Source: Solirubrobacteraceae bacterium
Lineage (GTDB): Bacteria; Actinomycetota; Thermoleophilia; Solirubrobacterales; Solirubrobacteraceae
Reading direction: 5' to 3'
Assembly: GCA_030447785.1 (NCBI GenBank)
Contig: JAUJOF010000005.1
Location: forward strand, 111,943-175,942
DNA: 64,000 nucleotides
This document shows positions 17,361 through 26,473 of this stretch, piece after piece. Made by a program: the position numbers and the translations under genes. Within the stretch, counting starts at the first letter, position 1. The number at the start of each line of letters is the position of its first letter. The notes beneath the pieces are model-generated. The model did not search any database, had not been told where the DNA came from, and saw only the letters and a list, made by a program, of their open reading frames with translations.

Positions 17361-18038
17361 CTACTCCCCGGCGGCGTGGCCGGGACTGACCAGCCCCGAC
17401 TCGTAGGCCATGACCACGGCCTGCACGCGATCGCGCACGTCGAGCTTGGCGAACACCCGGGCGACGTGCGTCTTGACGGTGGTCTCGGAGACCACGAGGC
17501 GCTGGGCGATCTCGCCGTTGGACAGGCCGCGCGCGATCAGGCCGAAGACCTCGCGCTCGCGCGGGGTGAGCTCGGAGAGCTCCGGTGGCTCCTCACGACC
17601 CACGCGCGGCGAACGCGAGAACTCCTCGATCAGGCGCCGGGTCACCGATGGGGCGAGCAGCGAGTCGCCGCGCGCGACGAGGCGGACGCCCTCGACGAGC
17701 TGGTCGGCCGGCACGTCCTTGAGCAGAAAGCCGCTGGCCCCGGCGCGCAGGGCCTCGTAGACGTACTCGTCCGCGTCGAAGGTGGTGAGGATGAGCACCC
17801 GCGGCACCGGATCGCCGCCCTGGGCGACGATCCGCCCGGTGGCCTCGATGCCGTCCATCTCGGGCATGCGGATGTCCATCAGCACCACGTGCGGAGCCAG
17901 CCGGCGGACGCTGTCCAGCGCCTGGGCGCCGTGGGCGCACTCCCCCACGACATCCAGGTCCGCCTCGGCATCGAGGATCATGCGAAAGCCCGCCCGGATC
18001 AGGGACTGGTCGTCGACGATGAGCACCCGGACGCGCAC
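17361..18038 (-). CDS. NarL/LuxR-family response regulator
   Basis: 225 residues. The receiver domain is at 1-120 with the acidic pocket VDD, phospho-acceptor Asp in VVLMDIRMPEMDG near residue 54, the Thr in LTTFD and Lys in LLKD. The C-terminal LuxR-type HTH (ELTPREREVFGLIARGLSNG...VVSETTVKTHVARVFAKL) lies at about 150-215. No histidine kinase lies next to it, so it is an orphan here. GTG start with a TACCGT box 7 bp upstream (leaderless). Confidence 0.93.
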   Translation of the reverse strand: MRVRVLIVDDQSLIRAGFRMILDAEADLDVVGECAHGAQALDSVRRLAPHVVLMDIRMPEMDGIEATGRIVAQGGDPVPRVLILTTFDADEYVYEALRAGASGFLLKDVPADQLVEGVRLVARGDSLLAPSVTRRLIEEFSRSPRVGREEPPELSELTPREREVFGLIARGLSNGEIAQRLVVSETTVKTHVARVFAKLDVRDRVQAVVMAYESGLVSPGHAAGE

Positions 18039-18045
18039 GGGCGCA

Positions 18046-18051
18046 ACGGTA
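18046..18051 (-). promoter_or_regulatory. Leaderless -10 box (TACCGT) of the response regulator gene
   Basis: Minus-strand TACCGT ends 7 bp before the GTG at 18038. Confidence 0.5.
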
Positions 18052-18250
18052 GACCGCGAGCGGTGGGGCCGTCGTCGTCGTTCCCGCGCAGGGCGCCGGG
18101 GTCATCCTGCGGGAGGAGACGGGCGACCGCAGGATCATCCCCGGCGAGGAGGGAGGATGGCCTTGGCGGCCGACGCCCGATGGGAGGCGCCTTGGGACCC
18201 TGCACGGGCGACCCACGGCCGGGTCGCCGCGACCAGGGAGGGAGCCCAGG

Positions 18251-18709
18251 ATGACCAGCTGGACCACGCACGCGACCACCGACGCCACGCCCGAGCAGGT
18301 GCTCGAGGTGCTCACCGATCCTCAGGCCATCCGCATGTGGTCGCCGATACCCTTCGAGCTCGACACGCTCGCGGGCGAGCGCCTCGAGGCCGGCACCGAG
18401 GCGCGGGTGAGCGGCAGCCTGGCCGGCCTGCGCGTGGGGTTCGGCGTGGCGGTCCACGCCGCCGACGCCGGCGGCCTGGAGCTCACCGCCAAGGGGCCCA
18501 TCGCCCTCGACGTGCGCTACGACCTGGCTCCCCGCGAACAGGGCAGCGACATCACCGCATCGGTGCGCGTGCGCCCGACGGGCGGGATCACCGGACGGAT
18601 GATCGGCGGGGCGACCACGGCCCTGCTCGCCGCGGGCGCGCTCGAAGGCGCGGCGGCGCGCATCGCGTGCGCCGCGGAGACGAGCCGCCCGCACGCACTC
18701 GCCGCCTGA
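18251..18709 (+). CDS. SRPBCC (START-like) family protein
   Basis: 152 residues. The pattern is that of polyketide-cyclase/dehydrase-type SRPBCC proteins: N-terminal TTDATPEQVLEVLTDPQAI with MWSPIPFELD, a central beta sheet and the long C-terminal helix (TTALLAAGALEGAAARI). Such proteins bind hydrophobic ligands in a deep cavity. GGGAGGGAG upstream of the ATG is a possible ribosome-binding site. Ligand unknown. Confidence 0.75.
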   Translation: MTSWTTHATTDATPEQVLEVLTDPQAIRMWSPIPFELDTLAGERLEAGTEARVSGSLAGLRVGFGVAVHAADAGGLELTAKGPIALDVRYDLAPREQGSDITASVRVRPTGGITGRMIGGATTALLAAGALEGAAARIACAAETSRPHALAA

Positions 18710-18770
18710 TCGTCGCCAGGCCGTTGCCCTAGGACTATGGAAGACACCGGACACAGCCGATACAGGGTGC

Positions 18771-19802
18771 ATGCCCCGCCTGCCCACCGTCCCCGCTCTC
18801 GCCGCGGCGAGCCTCGCCCTGGTCCTCGTCGCACTCGGCCCCGCGCCGCAGGCCTCCGCGGGCGCCTACCTGCCCCCGTCGGGGAAGGTGTGGCACGGCG
18901 TGGCCTCGGGTCACGACATCGCCGACTTCCAGGCGCGCACCGGCAGGCACCCGGCGGTGTGGCAGCACTGGATCGCGTGGGGCGACAAGATCGGGTTCGC
19001 CATCGACCGCTCGAGGGCGGCGCGCACGCGCCTCATGCTGCACCTCAGCACCGCCGCGGGCCAGAACATGGCGGGGCGCATCAGCCCGGGCGAGATCGCG
19101 CGCGGGGCAGGCGACGCCTACCTGCTGTCTCTCAACCGGCGCCTGGCCGAGCACGGCCAGCCGGCGTACCTGCGCCTGATGGGCGAGATGAACAACTGCG
19201 ACCTGGCCTACGCCTCCCACCACTGCAGCGGGCGCCCCCGCAACGCCGACCACTCGGCCCGGCGCTTCAAGCAGGCCTGGAAGCGCAGCGTGCTCATCCT
19301 GCGCGGCGGCGCCGTCGCGACCATCGACGCGCGGCTGCGCGGGCTCGGCCTGGCGCCGGTGCGCACCGACGCCGACCAGCTCGCCCGGCCGCGGCTGGCG
19401 GTGCTGTGGTCGCCGATGACCGGCGGCTCGCCGATGATCCGCGCCCTGCGCCCCCAGGCCTTCTGGCCCGGTGCACGCTACGTGGACTGGGTGTCCACCA
19501 GCTTCTACTCGAGGTTCCCCAACTTCCACTTCCTCGAGCCCTTCTACCGGACCTTCGCCGTGGGCCACCGCCGGCCCTTCGCCTTCGGCGAGTGGGCGAT
19601 GTGGGGCTCGGATGACGCGCGCTTTGCCCGCCGGCTGTTCGCCTGGGTGCGCGAGCACCCCCGCACGCGCATGATGGTCTACAACCAGGGCCAGCGCGCG
19701 TCGGGGCCCTTCCGGCTGGGCCGGTTCCCCCGCGCCCAGCGCACCATCCGCGGCGCCCTGGGCTCCTCGCGCTTCGCCGACCTGGCCCCCGAGTTCCGGT
19801 AG
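18771..19802 (+). CDS. Secreted glycoside hydrolase family 26-like protein (beta-mannanase type)
   Basis: 343 residues with a signal peptide (basic MPR, hydrophobic ALAAASLALVLVALG, cleavage likely after QASA near residue 30). The body resembles GH26 endo-mannanases. The acid/base Glu is expected in RLMGEMNN near residue 138 and the nucleophile Glu in FAFGEWAMWG near 273, at the right spacing for a TIM barrel clan GH-A enzyme. It probably hydrolyses an extracellular beta-mannan-like or cell-envelope glycan; the substrate is not certain. Confidence 0.75.
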   Translation: MPRLPTVPALAAASLALVLVALGPAPQASAGAYLPPSGKVWHGVASGHDIADFQARTGRHPAVWQHWIAWGDKIGFAIDRSRAARTRLMLHLSTAAGQNMAGRISPGEIARGAGDAYLLSLNRRLAEHGQPAYLRLMGEMNNCDLAYASHHCSGRPRNADHSARRFKQAWKRSVLILRGGAVATIDARLRGLGLAPVRTDADQLARPRLAVLWSPMTGGSPMIRALRPQAFWPGARYVDWVSTSFYSRFPNFHFLEPFYRTFAVGHRRPFAFGEWAMWGSDDARFARRLFAWVREHPRTRMMVYNQGQRASGPFRLGRFPRAQRTIRGALGSSRFADLAPEFR

Positions 19803-19828
19803 CAATTCCCAGCACCGGGCCCTCGCCG

Positions 19829-19834
19829 TAGGGT
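19829..19834 (+). promoter_or_regulatory. Leaderless -10 box (TAGGGT) of the thioesterase gene
   Basis: TAGGGT ends 8 bp before the ATG at 19843. Confidence 0.45.
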
Positions 19835-19842
19835 CTGCGCGT

Positions 19843-20226
19843 ATGGAGACCTCGATCCGCATCGCGGTGCGCTGGCGCGACCTGGACATGCTCGGCCACC
19901 TCAACCAGGCCGTCTACCACGAGTATCTCGAGGAGGGCCGCGGCGCGCTGTTCGAGCGCAGCAGCGGCCTCGACCACTTCCCCTTCGTGCTCGCGCGGGT
20001 GGAGCTCGACCACCGCCACGAGATCCGCCGCGACCACGGGCACGTCGACGTGGTCGCGCGGGTGGGACGGATCGGCACCAAGAGCGTGACGGTCGAGCAG
20101 GAGCTCGTGCTGCCCGACGGCACGATCGCCGCCGAGGCCAGCTCCGTCCTCGTGGCCTGGGACGCCGACAGCCGGGGTCCCCGCCCCCTGTCCGAGCACG
20201 AGCGCGCCGCGCTGGGGGCGGATTAG
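19843..20226 (+). CDS. Acyl-CoA thioesterase, YbgC/FadM-type hotdog fold
   Basis: 127 residues. The family signature is present near the N-terminus: VRWRDLDMLGHLNQAVYHEYLEEGR, with the catalytic Asp and the His-Asn of D-x-x-G-H-x-N. A central helix and antiparallel strands (SVTVEQELVLPDGTIAAEA) follow. It would hydrolyse acyl-CoA thioesters. Preceded by a TAGGGT box at 8 bp; followed 29 bp later by the aldehyde dehydrogenase on the same strand, which may be functionally linked through fatty aldehydes/acyl-CoA. Confidence 0.88.
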   Translation: METSIRIAVRWRDLDMLGHLNQAVYHEYLEEGRGALFERSSGLDHFPFVLARVELDHRHEIRRDHGHVDVVARVGRIGTKSVTVEQELVLPDGTIAAEASSVLVAWDADSRGPRPLSEHERAALGAD

Positions 20227-20255
20227 GCCACAACCCAGCGGGCAGACACCGCGGC

Positions 20256-21785
20256 ATGCACGCCACCGCCAGCGACTCGACGTTCACCGTCGCCGACCCG
20301 GCGACCGGCCAGGCGCTCACCGAGGTGAGCGCCCTGGACCGCGACGGGGTCCTCGCCCTGGTCGAGCGCGCGCGCCGAGCCCAACCCGGCTGGGAGGCGC
20401 TGGGCTTCGAGGGCCGGGGCGCGGTGCTGCGCGACCTGCGCAGGTGGCTGGTCGACCACCGCGACCGGGTACTGCGCACGCTGATCTCCGAGAGCGGCAA
20501 GTCCTGGGTGGACGCCCAGCTCGAGCTCGTCTACGTCGCCGATGCCCTGGGCTTCTGGGCCAGGAGGGCTCCGAAGTACCTGGCCGACGAGCGCCCGCGT
20601 CCCCACTCACCCTTCCTGGCCGGGCGCAAGCTGGTCAACCGCTTTCGCCCCTACGGCGTGGTCGGGGTCATCGGACCGTGGAACTACCCGCTGATCAACA
20701 ACTTCGGGGACGCCGTGCCGGCGCTCATGGCCGGCAACGCGGTCGTGCTCAAGCCGGCCCGGCTCACCCCGCTGAGCTCGATGCTCATGGCGCAGGGACT
20801 GCGCCAGGTCGGGGCCCCCGAGGGCGTGTTCCTGGTGGCCAACGGCAGCGGCGCGACCGTGGGCGGGGCGCTCGTGGAGAGCGTCGACATGCTGCACTTC
20901 ACCGGCTCCACCGAGGTGGGCCGACAGCTTGGCGTCCAGGCCGCCGAGCGCCTGCTGCCGATCACCCTGGAGCTCGGGGGCAAGGATCCGATGATCGTGC
21001 TCGAGGACGCCAACCTCGAGCGCGCCGCCAACGCCGCGGTGTGGGGCGCCATGGAGAACGCGGGCCAGACCTGCATCTCCGTCGAGCGCGTCTACGTCGA
21101 GGGCGGCGCCTACGAGCCCTTCGTGGCCCGGGTGGTGGACAAGGTCCGCAAGTTGCGCCAGGGCGGCCCCGGCGGCCCGGGGCGTGCCGACATCGGCGCT
21201 ATGACGTCCTCCGAGCAGCTCGAGACGCTCGAGGAGCACGTGCGCGACGCGGTGGAGAAGGGCGCCAGGCTCGAGGCGGGCGGGCGGCGGCGCGACGGAC
21301 CGGGCGACTTCTTCGAGCCGACGGTGCTCAGCGGCGTCGACCACTCGATGAAGGTCATGACCGAGGAGACCTTCGGACCGGTCCTGCCCGTCATGCGCGT
21401 GGACGACGTCGAGCAGGCGGTGGCGCTGGCCAACGACTCGCGCTACGGGCTGGACTCGAGCGTCTTCGCCGGCGACCACCGACGCGGCGAGCAGATCGTC
21501 CGCCGCCTCGAAGCCGGCGCGGCGGTGGTCAACGACGTCATCACCAACTACTTCGCGACCGAGCTCCCCATCGGCGGAGTCAAGGAGTCCGGCCTGGGCG
21601 CCCGCCACGGGGCGGTGGGCATCCAGAAGTTCTGCCAGCGCCAGAACATCGTGGTCACCCGCTTCGGCCTCAACCGCGAGCTGTACTACTTTCCCTACTC
21701 CCGGACCACGGCCAAGCTCGTCGAGTGGGCGATCATCGCCCTGTTCGGCCGCGGAGGCCGCCGGCGCCGGCGCCGTCGCGGCTGA
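20256..21785 (+). CDS. NAD(P)-dependent aldehyde dehydrogenase (GabD2-like)
   Basis: 509 residues. The catalytic Cys is in GQTCISVER (residue 273) and the general-base Glu in LELGGKD (239). NAD-binding GPWNYPL, FTGSTEVG and the late EETFGPVLPV and GGVKESGLGARHG are all present. Similar actinobacterial enzymes are annotated as succinate-semialdehyde dehydrogenase GabD2, but the true aldehyde is unknown. The C-terminus carries a hydrophobic segment (VEWAIIALFG) and an Arg-rich tail that could associate with the membrane. The last 53 bp overlap the 3' end of the convergent hydrolase gene. Confidence 0.9.
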   Translation: MHATASDSTFTVADPATGQALTEVSALDRDGVLALVERARRAQPGWEALGFEGRGAVLRDLRRWLVDHRDRVLRTLISESGKSWVDAQLELVYVADALGFWARRAPKYLADERPRPHSPFLAGRKLVNRFRPYGVVGVIGPWNYPLINNFGDAVPALMAGNAVVLKPARLTPLSSMLMAQGLRQVGAPEGVFLVANGSGATVGGALVESVDMLHFTGSTEVGRQLGVQAAERLLPITLELGGKDPMIVLEDANLERAANAAVWGAMENAGQTCISVERVYVEGGAYEPFVARVVDKVRKLRQGGPGGPGRADIGAMTSSEQLETLEEHVRDAVEKGARLEAGGRRRDGPGDFFEPTVLSGVDHSMKVMTEETFGPVLPVMRVDDVEQAVALANDSRYGLDSSVFAGDHRRGEQIVRRLEAGAAVVNDVITNYFATELPIGGVKESGLGARHGAVGIQKFCQRQNIVVTRFGLNRELYYFPYSRTTAKLVEWAIIALFGRGGRRRRRRRG

Positions 21786-22695
21786 GGCCCCCCGGTCCGC
21801 ACCGCGCGGCGACCAGCTCGTGCCAGTCGGCGTCGTCCAGGGCGGCGGGCTCGGTGGTCTCGATGAACTCGCGCAGCACGGCGGCCAGGGCGGCGGGGTC
21901 CTCGAGGTGGGGGAAGTGCGCGACGCCCGGGAGGATGACGAGGCGGCTGTGGGGGATCGCGGCATGGGCCTCGCGCCCGTGGGCGGGCGGGATGGTGCGG
22001 TCGCGCTCGCCCCAGGCGATCAGGGTCGGCATGCCGCGCAGGAGGTGCAGGCGGTCGCGGGCGTCGACGCGCTGGCCGCGCACGTCGATCACCGAGCGTA
22101 GGGTGTGTAGGAAGGCCTCGCGAGCCCCGGCCCGCTCGAGGGGGGCCAGCGCGCGGGCGATGGCCTGCAGATGCACGCCGGCCCCCCAACCGCGCCGGCG
22201 CAGCCGGCGACCGCCGGTCGACAGGCCGGCGAGCAGGCGCCGGTGGGCGGCCAGCGCGAGCAGCAGCGAGGCGCCCGGCAGCGCCGCGCTGCGCAGCAGC
22301 GGGCTGACCTCCCGGCCCAGGCCACCGCTGGAGATCAGCGCCAGACGCTGCGTGCGGTGGGGGAACTGGTAGAAGAACTGCATCGCCACGCCGCCGCCGA
22401 GCGAGTGGCCGACGATCGTCGCGCGGTCCACCCCCACGGCCGACAGGAGATCGCGGATGCTCGCGGCGTGCGCGCCCAGCGAGTAGTCGCCGCGCGGGGT
22501 CGCAGAGTCGCCGTGGCCGATCAGGTCGGGGGCGATGACGGTGTGGGCGTCGGCCAGCGCCAGGGCCACCCCCTCCCAGTGGCGCGAGGAGTTGACCATC
22601 CCGTGAATGAGCACCACCGGCGGGCCCTCACCGGCGACCCGATAGATCGACCGGTGGCCGTGCAGCTCGACCTGGCCCTCGTCGAAGGTCGCCAC
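21733..22695 (-). CDS. Alpha/beta-fold hydrolase
   Basis: 320 residues from GTG 22695. The oxyanion region is VVLIHGMVNSSRHWEGV, the nucleophile elbow GHSLGGG (Ser near residue 105), the acid region is in LIAWGERDRTIP and the catalytic His in GVAHFPHLEDP. The fold is that of monoacylglycerol lipase/haloperoxidase-like esterases. The GTG at 22695 is preferred over one 16 codons upstream because a TAGCGT box sits 7 bp before it. A Gly/Arg-rich tail of about 20 residues extends into the aldehyde dehydrogenase gene on the other strand. Confidence 0.87.
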   Translation of the reverse strand: MATFDEGQVELHGHRSIYRVAGEGPPVVLIHGMVNSSRHWEGVALALADAHTVIAPDLIGHGDSATPRGDYSLGAHAASIRDLLSAVGVDRATIVGHSLGGGVAMQFFYQFPHRTQRLALISSGGLGREVSPLLRSAALPGASLLLALAAHRRLLAGLSTGGRRLRRRGWGAGVHLQAIARALAPLERAGAREAFLHTLRSVIDVRGQRVDARDRLHLLRGMPTLIAWGERDRTIPPAHGREAHAAIPHSRLVILPGVAHFPHLEDPAALAAVLREFIETTEPAALDDADWHELVAARCGPGGLSRDGAGAGGLRGRTGR

Positions 22696-22702
22696 TTCGG
22701 GG

Positions 22703-22708
22703 ACGCTA
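22703..22708 (-). promoter_or_regulatory. Leaderless -10 box (TAGCGT) of the hydrolase gene
   Basis: Minus-strand TAGCGT ends 7 bp before the GTG at 22695 and helps to choose that start. Confidence 0.45.
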
Positions 22709-22818
22709 CCTGTCGGGCGCAGAATCCCCGGCGCGGGGCTCACCGCGCCGGGACAGACCTGATGCCCACCGCGCCTCGACCGGCGACGCGACCCGCCCCC
22801 GCGCGCCGACCCGCCCGT

Positions 22819-23757
22819 TCAGCCCTCGTTGACCTCCCGCTCGACCCGCGGCCCGGGCACGCCCGCGCGCACCGCCTCGAGCTGCGCGGCCAGCGCCAGG
22901 CCCCCGAAGAGGGCGATCGAGGTCAGGAAGGCCCACAGCAGCACGCCGATGGTGCCGGCGATCGGCCCGTAGGTCGCGCCGAAGGCGCCGGTGGCCTCCA
23001 GGTACAGCGCCAGGATGCCCATGAAGGCCACCCACAGCCCGGCGGCGGCGGCCGCGCCGAAGGCCAGCCACGAGGCCTCGGGCTGGCGCCGGCGCGGGGC
23101 GACCTCGAACAGCAGCGCGATGGAGGTGACCGTGAAGGCCAGGCCCAGCGGCCAGCGCGCCACCGACCACACCGCGTCGACCCCCGCTCCCCAGCCGATG
23201 GCGTCGGCGATGGCCGCGCCGCCCACCAGCACGGCGACGGAGGCCAGCGCGAGCACGCCGGCGGTGAGCGCCAGGGCCAGCGCGACGAGGTAACGGCGCA
23301 CGAACGGACGGTCGCGCTCGACGCCGTAGATGCGGTTGGCCCCGCGCTCGATCGCGGTCATGGTCGCCATGCCCGACGCCACGGCGGCCAGGAAGCCTCC
23401 CACCAGCGCCGTCTCCCCACTCTCGCGCGTGGCGGCGTTCGAGCCCTGGCGCAGCGCGGCGGTGAGGATGTCCCCCGCGGCCCCCGGCGCCAGGGCGCCG
23501 ATGGTGACCCGCACCGTGTTGCTGAAGCCCTCCTGGTCCAGCGTGGCGGCCAGCCCGACCACGGCGATGATGGCGGGCAGCAGCGTGAGCACGGCCTGGA
23601 AGGCAAGCGCGCGGGCGTGGCTGAAGCCGTCGGCCGCCCGGAAGCGGGTGATCGCATCCCACACCAGGCGTCGCCGCCCGCAGCGGCGCAGGGTGTCGAG
23701 CGCCTCGTCGCCCTCGAGCTCGCCGTGGGTGGGCGGGACTGCTTGCGCGGTGGACAC
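22819..23757 (-). CDS. YihY/BrkB family integral membrane protein
   Basis: 312 residues with six membrane segments. The family marker is the N-terminal ALAFQAVLTLLPAIIAVVGLA, then ERGANRIYGVERDRPFVRRYL between helices 2 and 3, and the final GTIGVLLWAFLTSIALFGGLALAAQLEA. YihY/BrkB proteins are widespread; despite old annotation as ribonuclease BN their function is not settled. GTG start 22 bp from the divergent ZIP-type gene, with a shared palindromic GGGTACCC between them. Confidence 0.9.
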   Translation of the reverse strand: MSTAQAVPPTHGELEGDEALDTLRRCGRRRLVWDAITRFRAADGFSHARALAFQAVLTLLPAIIAVVGLAATLDQEGFSNTVRVTIGALAPGAAGDILTAALRQGSNAATRESGETALVGGFLAAVASGMATMTAIERGANRIYGVERDRPFVRRYLVALALALTAGVLALASVAVLVGGAAIADAIGWGAGVDAVWSVARWPLGLAFTVTSIALLFEVAPRRRQPEASWLAFGAAAAAGLWVAFMGILALYLEATGAFGATYGPIAGTIGVLLWAFLTSIALFGGLALAAQLEAVRAGVPGPRVEREVNEG

Positions 23758-23779
23758 GCCGACCGGGTACCCGTCCGGC

Positions 23780-24509
23780 GTGCTTCACGCGCTCCTGTTC
23801 GGGCTCGCCGCGTCCAGCGCGCTGGTCGTGGGCGCGGCCGTGGGCTCGGTGTGGGATCCGCCCAAGATGCTCACCGGCGTGCTGCTGGCCTTCGCCAGCG
23901 GGGCGCTCATCTCCGCCCTCGCCTTTGAGCTGTTCACCGACGCGTTCGAGCTGGGCGGTCTGGCGCGCGCGGCAGCGGGGCGGATCGCCGGCGCGGCGAC
24001 CTTCGTGGCCACCGACTCGGCCCTGGACCGCTACGTGACCGGCACCGCGGGTGCCGGCCAGCGACAGGTGGCGGCCGGCGGCGCGCGGGGCGGCGTGGGC
24101 TGGGCGCTGCTGGCCGCGGTGACGCTGGACGGCGTGCCCGAGAATCGCGCTCGGCGTCTCGCTGGTCGGCGGCGCCTCGCTGACGCTCCTGGTGGCCATC
24201 TTCTTCTCCAACCTGCCCGAAGCGCTGGTGGGTGCGGTGGCGATGCGCGCCGAGGGCCGCCCGGCACGGGCGGTGATGGCCATCTGGCTGGGCTGCGCGG
24301 TGTTGCTCGTCGCCGCCGTCGTGGCGGGGCGCGCGCTGGCGGGCGGACTGAGCGACCAGGTCCTCGCCGTGGCGCTGGCCTTCGCCGACGGCGCGGTGCT
24401 GGCGTCCCTGGCCGACACGCTGATGCCCGAGGCCTACGAGCATGGCCGACCTGTCAACGCGTTCGCCACCGCGGCCGGCTTCCTGCTCTCGTTCTCCCTC
24501 GCCAGCTGA
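23780..24509 (+). pseudogene. ZIP-family metal transporter gene with an internal frameshift
   Basis: From GTG 23780 the frame encodes ZIP-like helices 1-3 (LLFGLAASSALVVGAAVGS, GVLLAFASGALISALAFEL) and reaches the helix 4 motif TLDGVPEN. There (about 24135-24145) two bases appear to be missing: reading GAGAATCGCG as GAGAACATCGCG restores DGVPENIALGVSL. The sequence then continues in the other frame with VAIFFSNLPEALVGAVAMR and two more helices to the TGA ending at 24509. The restored protein would be about 243 residues. ZIP proteins import divalent metals. As sequenced, the protein is broken after helix 4's start. Confidence 0.75.
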
Positions 24510-24564
24510 GCCGGGATGATACCGGCGGGGGCGAGGAGCCGCCGGCCGGGTAGGCACAGGCCCC

Positions 24565-25059
24565 ATGGAGGTCGGTGATCCCCGCGCTCCCGAGCCCTCG
24601 CGCCGGCTCGAACCCGGCGCCCGCGGGATGTGGGCCGTGGAGGCACTGGGCTGGGCCGGCCCGCTGGTGCTCTTCGCGGTGATCGGCGGCAGCTCGGTCA
24701 GCAGTGCCGGCGCGCCCGGCTTCGTCGGTCCCGGGCTGCTGGCGGTGGCCGTGGTGATGGCCGCGGTGGGCGTCGTCGTGGTGCCGGTGCTGCGCTGGCG
24801 GCACTGGCGCTACGAGGTGCGCGACGAGGAGATCGACCTGCGCCGCGGCGCCTTCACCGTGACGCGCACGCTGATCCCGCTACCGCGCGTGCAGCACGTG
24901 GACACCCGGCGCACGGTGGTCTCGCAGATGTTCGGACTGGCCGTCGTGGTCATCCACACCGCCGCGGGGCGCAACACCATCCCCGGCCTGGCCGAGCGCG
25001 ACGCGGCGGCGATCCGCGACCGCATCGCCGAGCTGGCCCGCACGCCCGATGAGCCCTGA
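24565..25059 (+). CDS. Bacterial PH-domain membrane protein (YdbS-like)
   Basis: 164 residues. Two hydrophobic helices at about 30-50 and 55-75 precede a bacterial PH (bPH2) domain (YEVRDEEIDLRRGAFTVTRT, then IPLPRVQHVDTRR and FGLAVVVIHTAAG). This is the YdbS architecture. Members occur in pairs with YdbT-like proteins, as here, where the next gene overlaps by 11 bp. In Bacillus such pairs have been tied to protection against certain bacteriocins; role here unknown. Confidence 0.88.
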   Translation: MEVGDPRAPEPSRRLEPGARGMWAVEALGWAGPLVLFAVIGGSSVSSAGAPGFVGPGLLAVAVVMAAVGVVVVPVLRWRHWRYEVRDEEIDLRRGAFTVTRTLIPLPRVQHVDTRRTVVSQMFGLAVVVIHTAAGRNTIPGLAERDAAAIRDRIAELARTPDEP

Positions 25060-26473
25060 GCCGCGCCGGCTGCACCCGGCGGGCGTCGTCCTGGAGATCC
25101 TCAAGGCCGCTCGCGAGGTGCTGCTGCCGCTGGTGGTGGTCATCGTCATCGGCTCGTCGGGCGGCGGCTTCCCTGCCGGCCTCGCGGTGGTGGGCGTCCT
25201 GGTCGCGGCGGGCGGGGGCTGGCTGCGCTGGCGGGGCACGACCTACCGCCTGCACGACCAGACGCTCATCCTGCGCACCGGGATCTTCTCGCCCGACGAG
25301 ACCTCCGTGCCCCTGTCTCGCATCTCCAGCGTGGACACCGGGCAGGGCCCGATCCAGCGCCTGTTCGGGGTGCTCGAGGTGCTCGTGCAGACGGCGGGCG
25401 GCGGCGCCGAGCCGGAGATCGCCCTGAGCGCGGTGGCGCGCGAGGACGTCGAGGCGCTGCGCGCGGCGCTGGGCCATCCCGAGGCGGCCCACGACGAGCC
25501 GCCCGCCGCCCACCGGCGCCTGAGCGGGGGGCAGCTGGTGGTGGCCGCGCTCACGGGGCCACAGCTCGGCGTGCTGGTGCCTTTGCTCGCGGGCGTGGGG
25601 GCAGTGGCCGACGACCTGGTCGGCGAGCGCGTGGACGGTGACCTGCTGGACCTCCTGCCGCGGGCTCCCGGCGCTCTGGCCCTCGTGGCGCTGGCAGTGG
25701 TCGCGGCCGTGCTCGCCGTCTCGGTGCTGGGCGCCGTGATCGCCTTCAGCGGCTTCACCGTGGAGCGCGACGGCGAGCGCCTGCGCATCCGCCGCGGCCT
25801 GCTCCAGCGCCGCGCGGCCAGCATTCCGCTGGCGCGGGTGCACGCGGTGCGCGTGGTCGAGGGCGTGCTGCGCCGGCCCTTCGGGCTGGCCTCCCTGCGG
25901 GTGGAGACGGTCGGCTACCGCCAGGAGTCCGCCGCCGTGCGGACCCTGTTCCCCCTGCTGCGTGCCGGTGAGGCCGCGAGCCTCATCGCCGAGCTGGTAC
26001 CCGAGCTGACCGCGCAACTGGCTCCGCTCGAGCCGCCGCCCCGGCGAGCCCTGCGCCGCTACCTGGCCCCACCGCTGGCCCTGGGCGCGGTGGTGGGGGC
26101 GGCGCCGGCGGCCGTCGGCATCTGGTGGGCGCTGCCCGTCCTGCTGGCCCTGGGGGCACTCGAGGGCGTGGGGCGCTTTCGCGCGGCGGGCTGGCGGCTG
26201 GGCGACGGGCGCCTGGTGCTGCGCTCCCGGCTGCTCGCGCGCCACACGCTGGTGGCCCGCGCCACACGACTGCAGGAGCACGCGCTCAGCCAGTCGCCCT
26301 TCCAGCGCCGCGCGCGGCTGGCCGACCTCGCGGTCGCGGTGGGCTCGGGCCGTCGCCAGCGCGTGGCCCACCTCGAGCAGTCCACCGCCCGCGGGCTCTT
26401 CGAGCGCCTGCGCGCCGCGCAGTCGTCCAGCCGGGCGGCCGGGGCGTCGTCGCCTGCGCCACCCGGCGGCTGA
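25049..26473 (+). CDS. Multi-bPH2-domain membrane protein (YdbT-like)
   Basis: 474 residues with three bPH2 units. The first is near 60-150 (YRLHDQTLILRTGIFSPDET, SRISSVDTGQGPIQRLFG), the second near 235-310 (FTVERDGERLRIRRGLLQRR) and the third near 375-450 (WRLGDGRLVLRSRLLARHT). Each is preceded by paired membrane helices. This matches YdbT. The ATG overlaps the preceding YdbS-like gene by 11 bp, so the two are cotranslated and probably form a complex in the cytoplasmic membrane. Confidence 0.88.
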   Translation: MSPEPRRLHPAGVVLEILKAAREVLLPLVVVIVIGSSGGGFPAGLAVVGVLVAAGGGWLRWRGTTYRLHDQTLILRTGIFSPDETSVPLSRISSVDTGQGPIQRLFGVLEVLVQTAGGGAEPEIALSAVAREDVEALRAALGHPEAAHDEPPAAHRRLSGGQLVVAALTGPQLGVLVPLLAGVGAVADDLVGERVDGDLLDLLPRAPGALALVALAVVAAVLAVSVLGAVIAFSGFTVERDGERLRIRRGLLQRRAASIPLARVHAVRVVEGVLRRPFGLASLRVETVGYRQESAAVRTLFPLLRAGEAASLIAELVPELTAQLAPLEPPPRRALRRYLAPPLALGAVVGAAPAAVGIWWALPVLLALGALEGVGRFRAAGWRLGDGRLVLRSRLLARHTLVARATRLQEHALSQSPFQRRARLADLAVAVGSGRRQRVAHLEQSTARGLFERLRAAQSSSRAAGASSPAPPGG

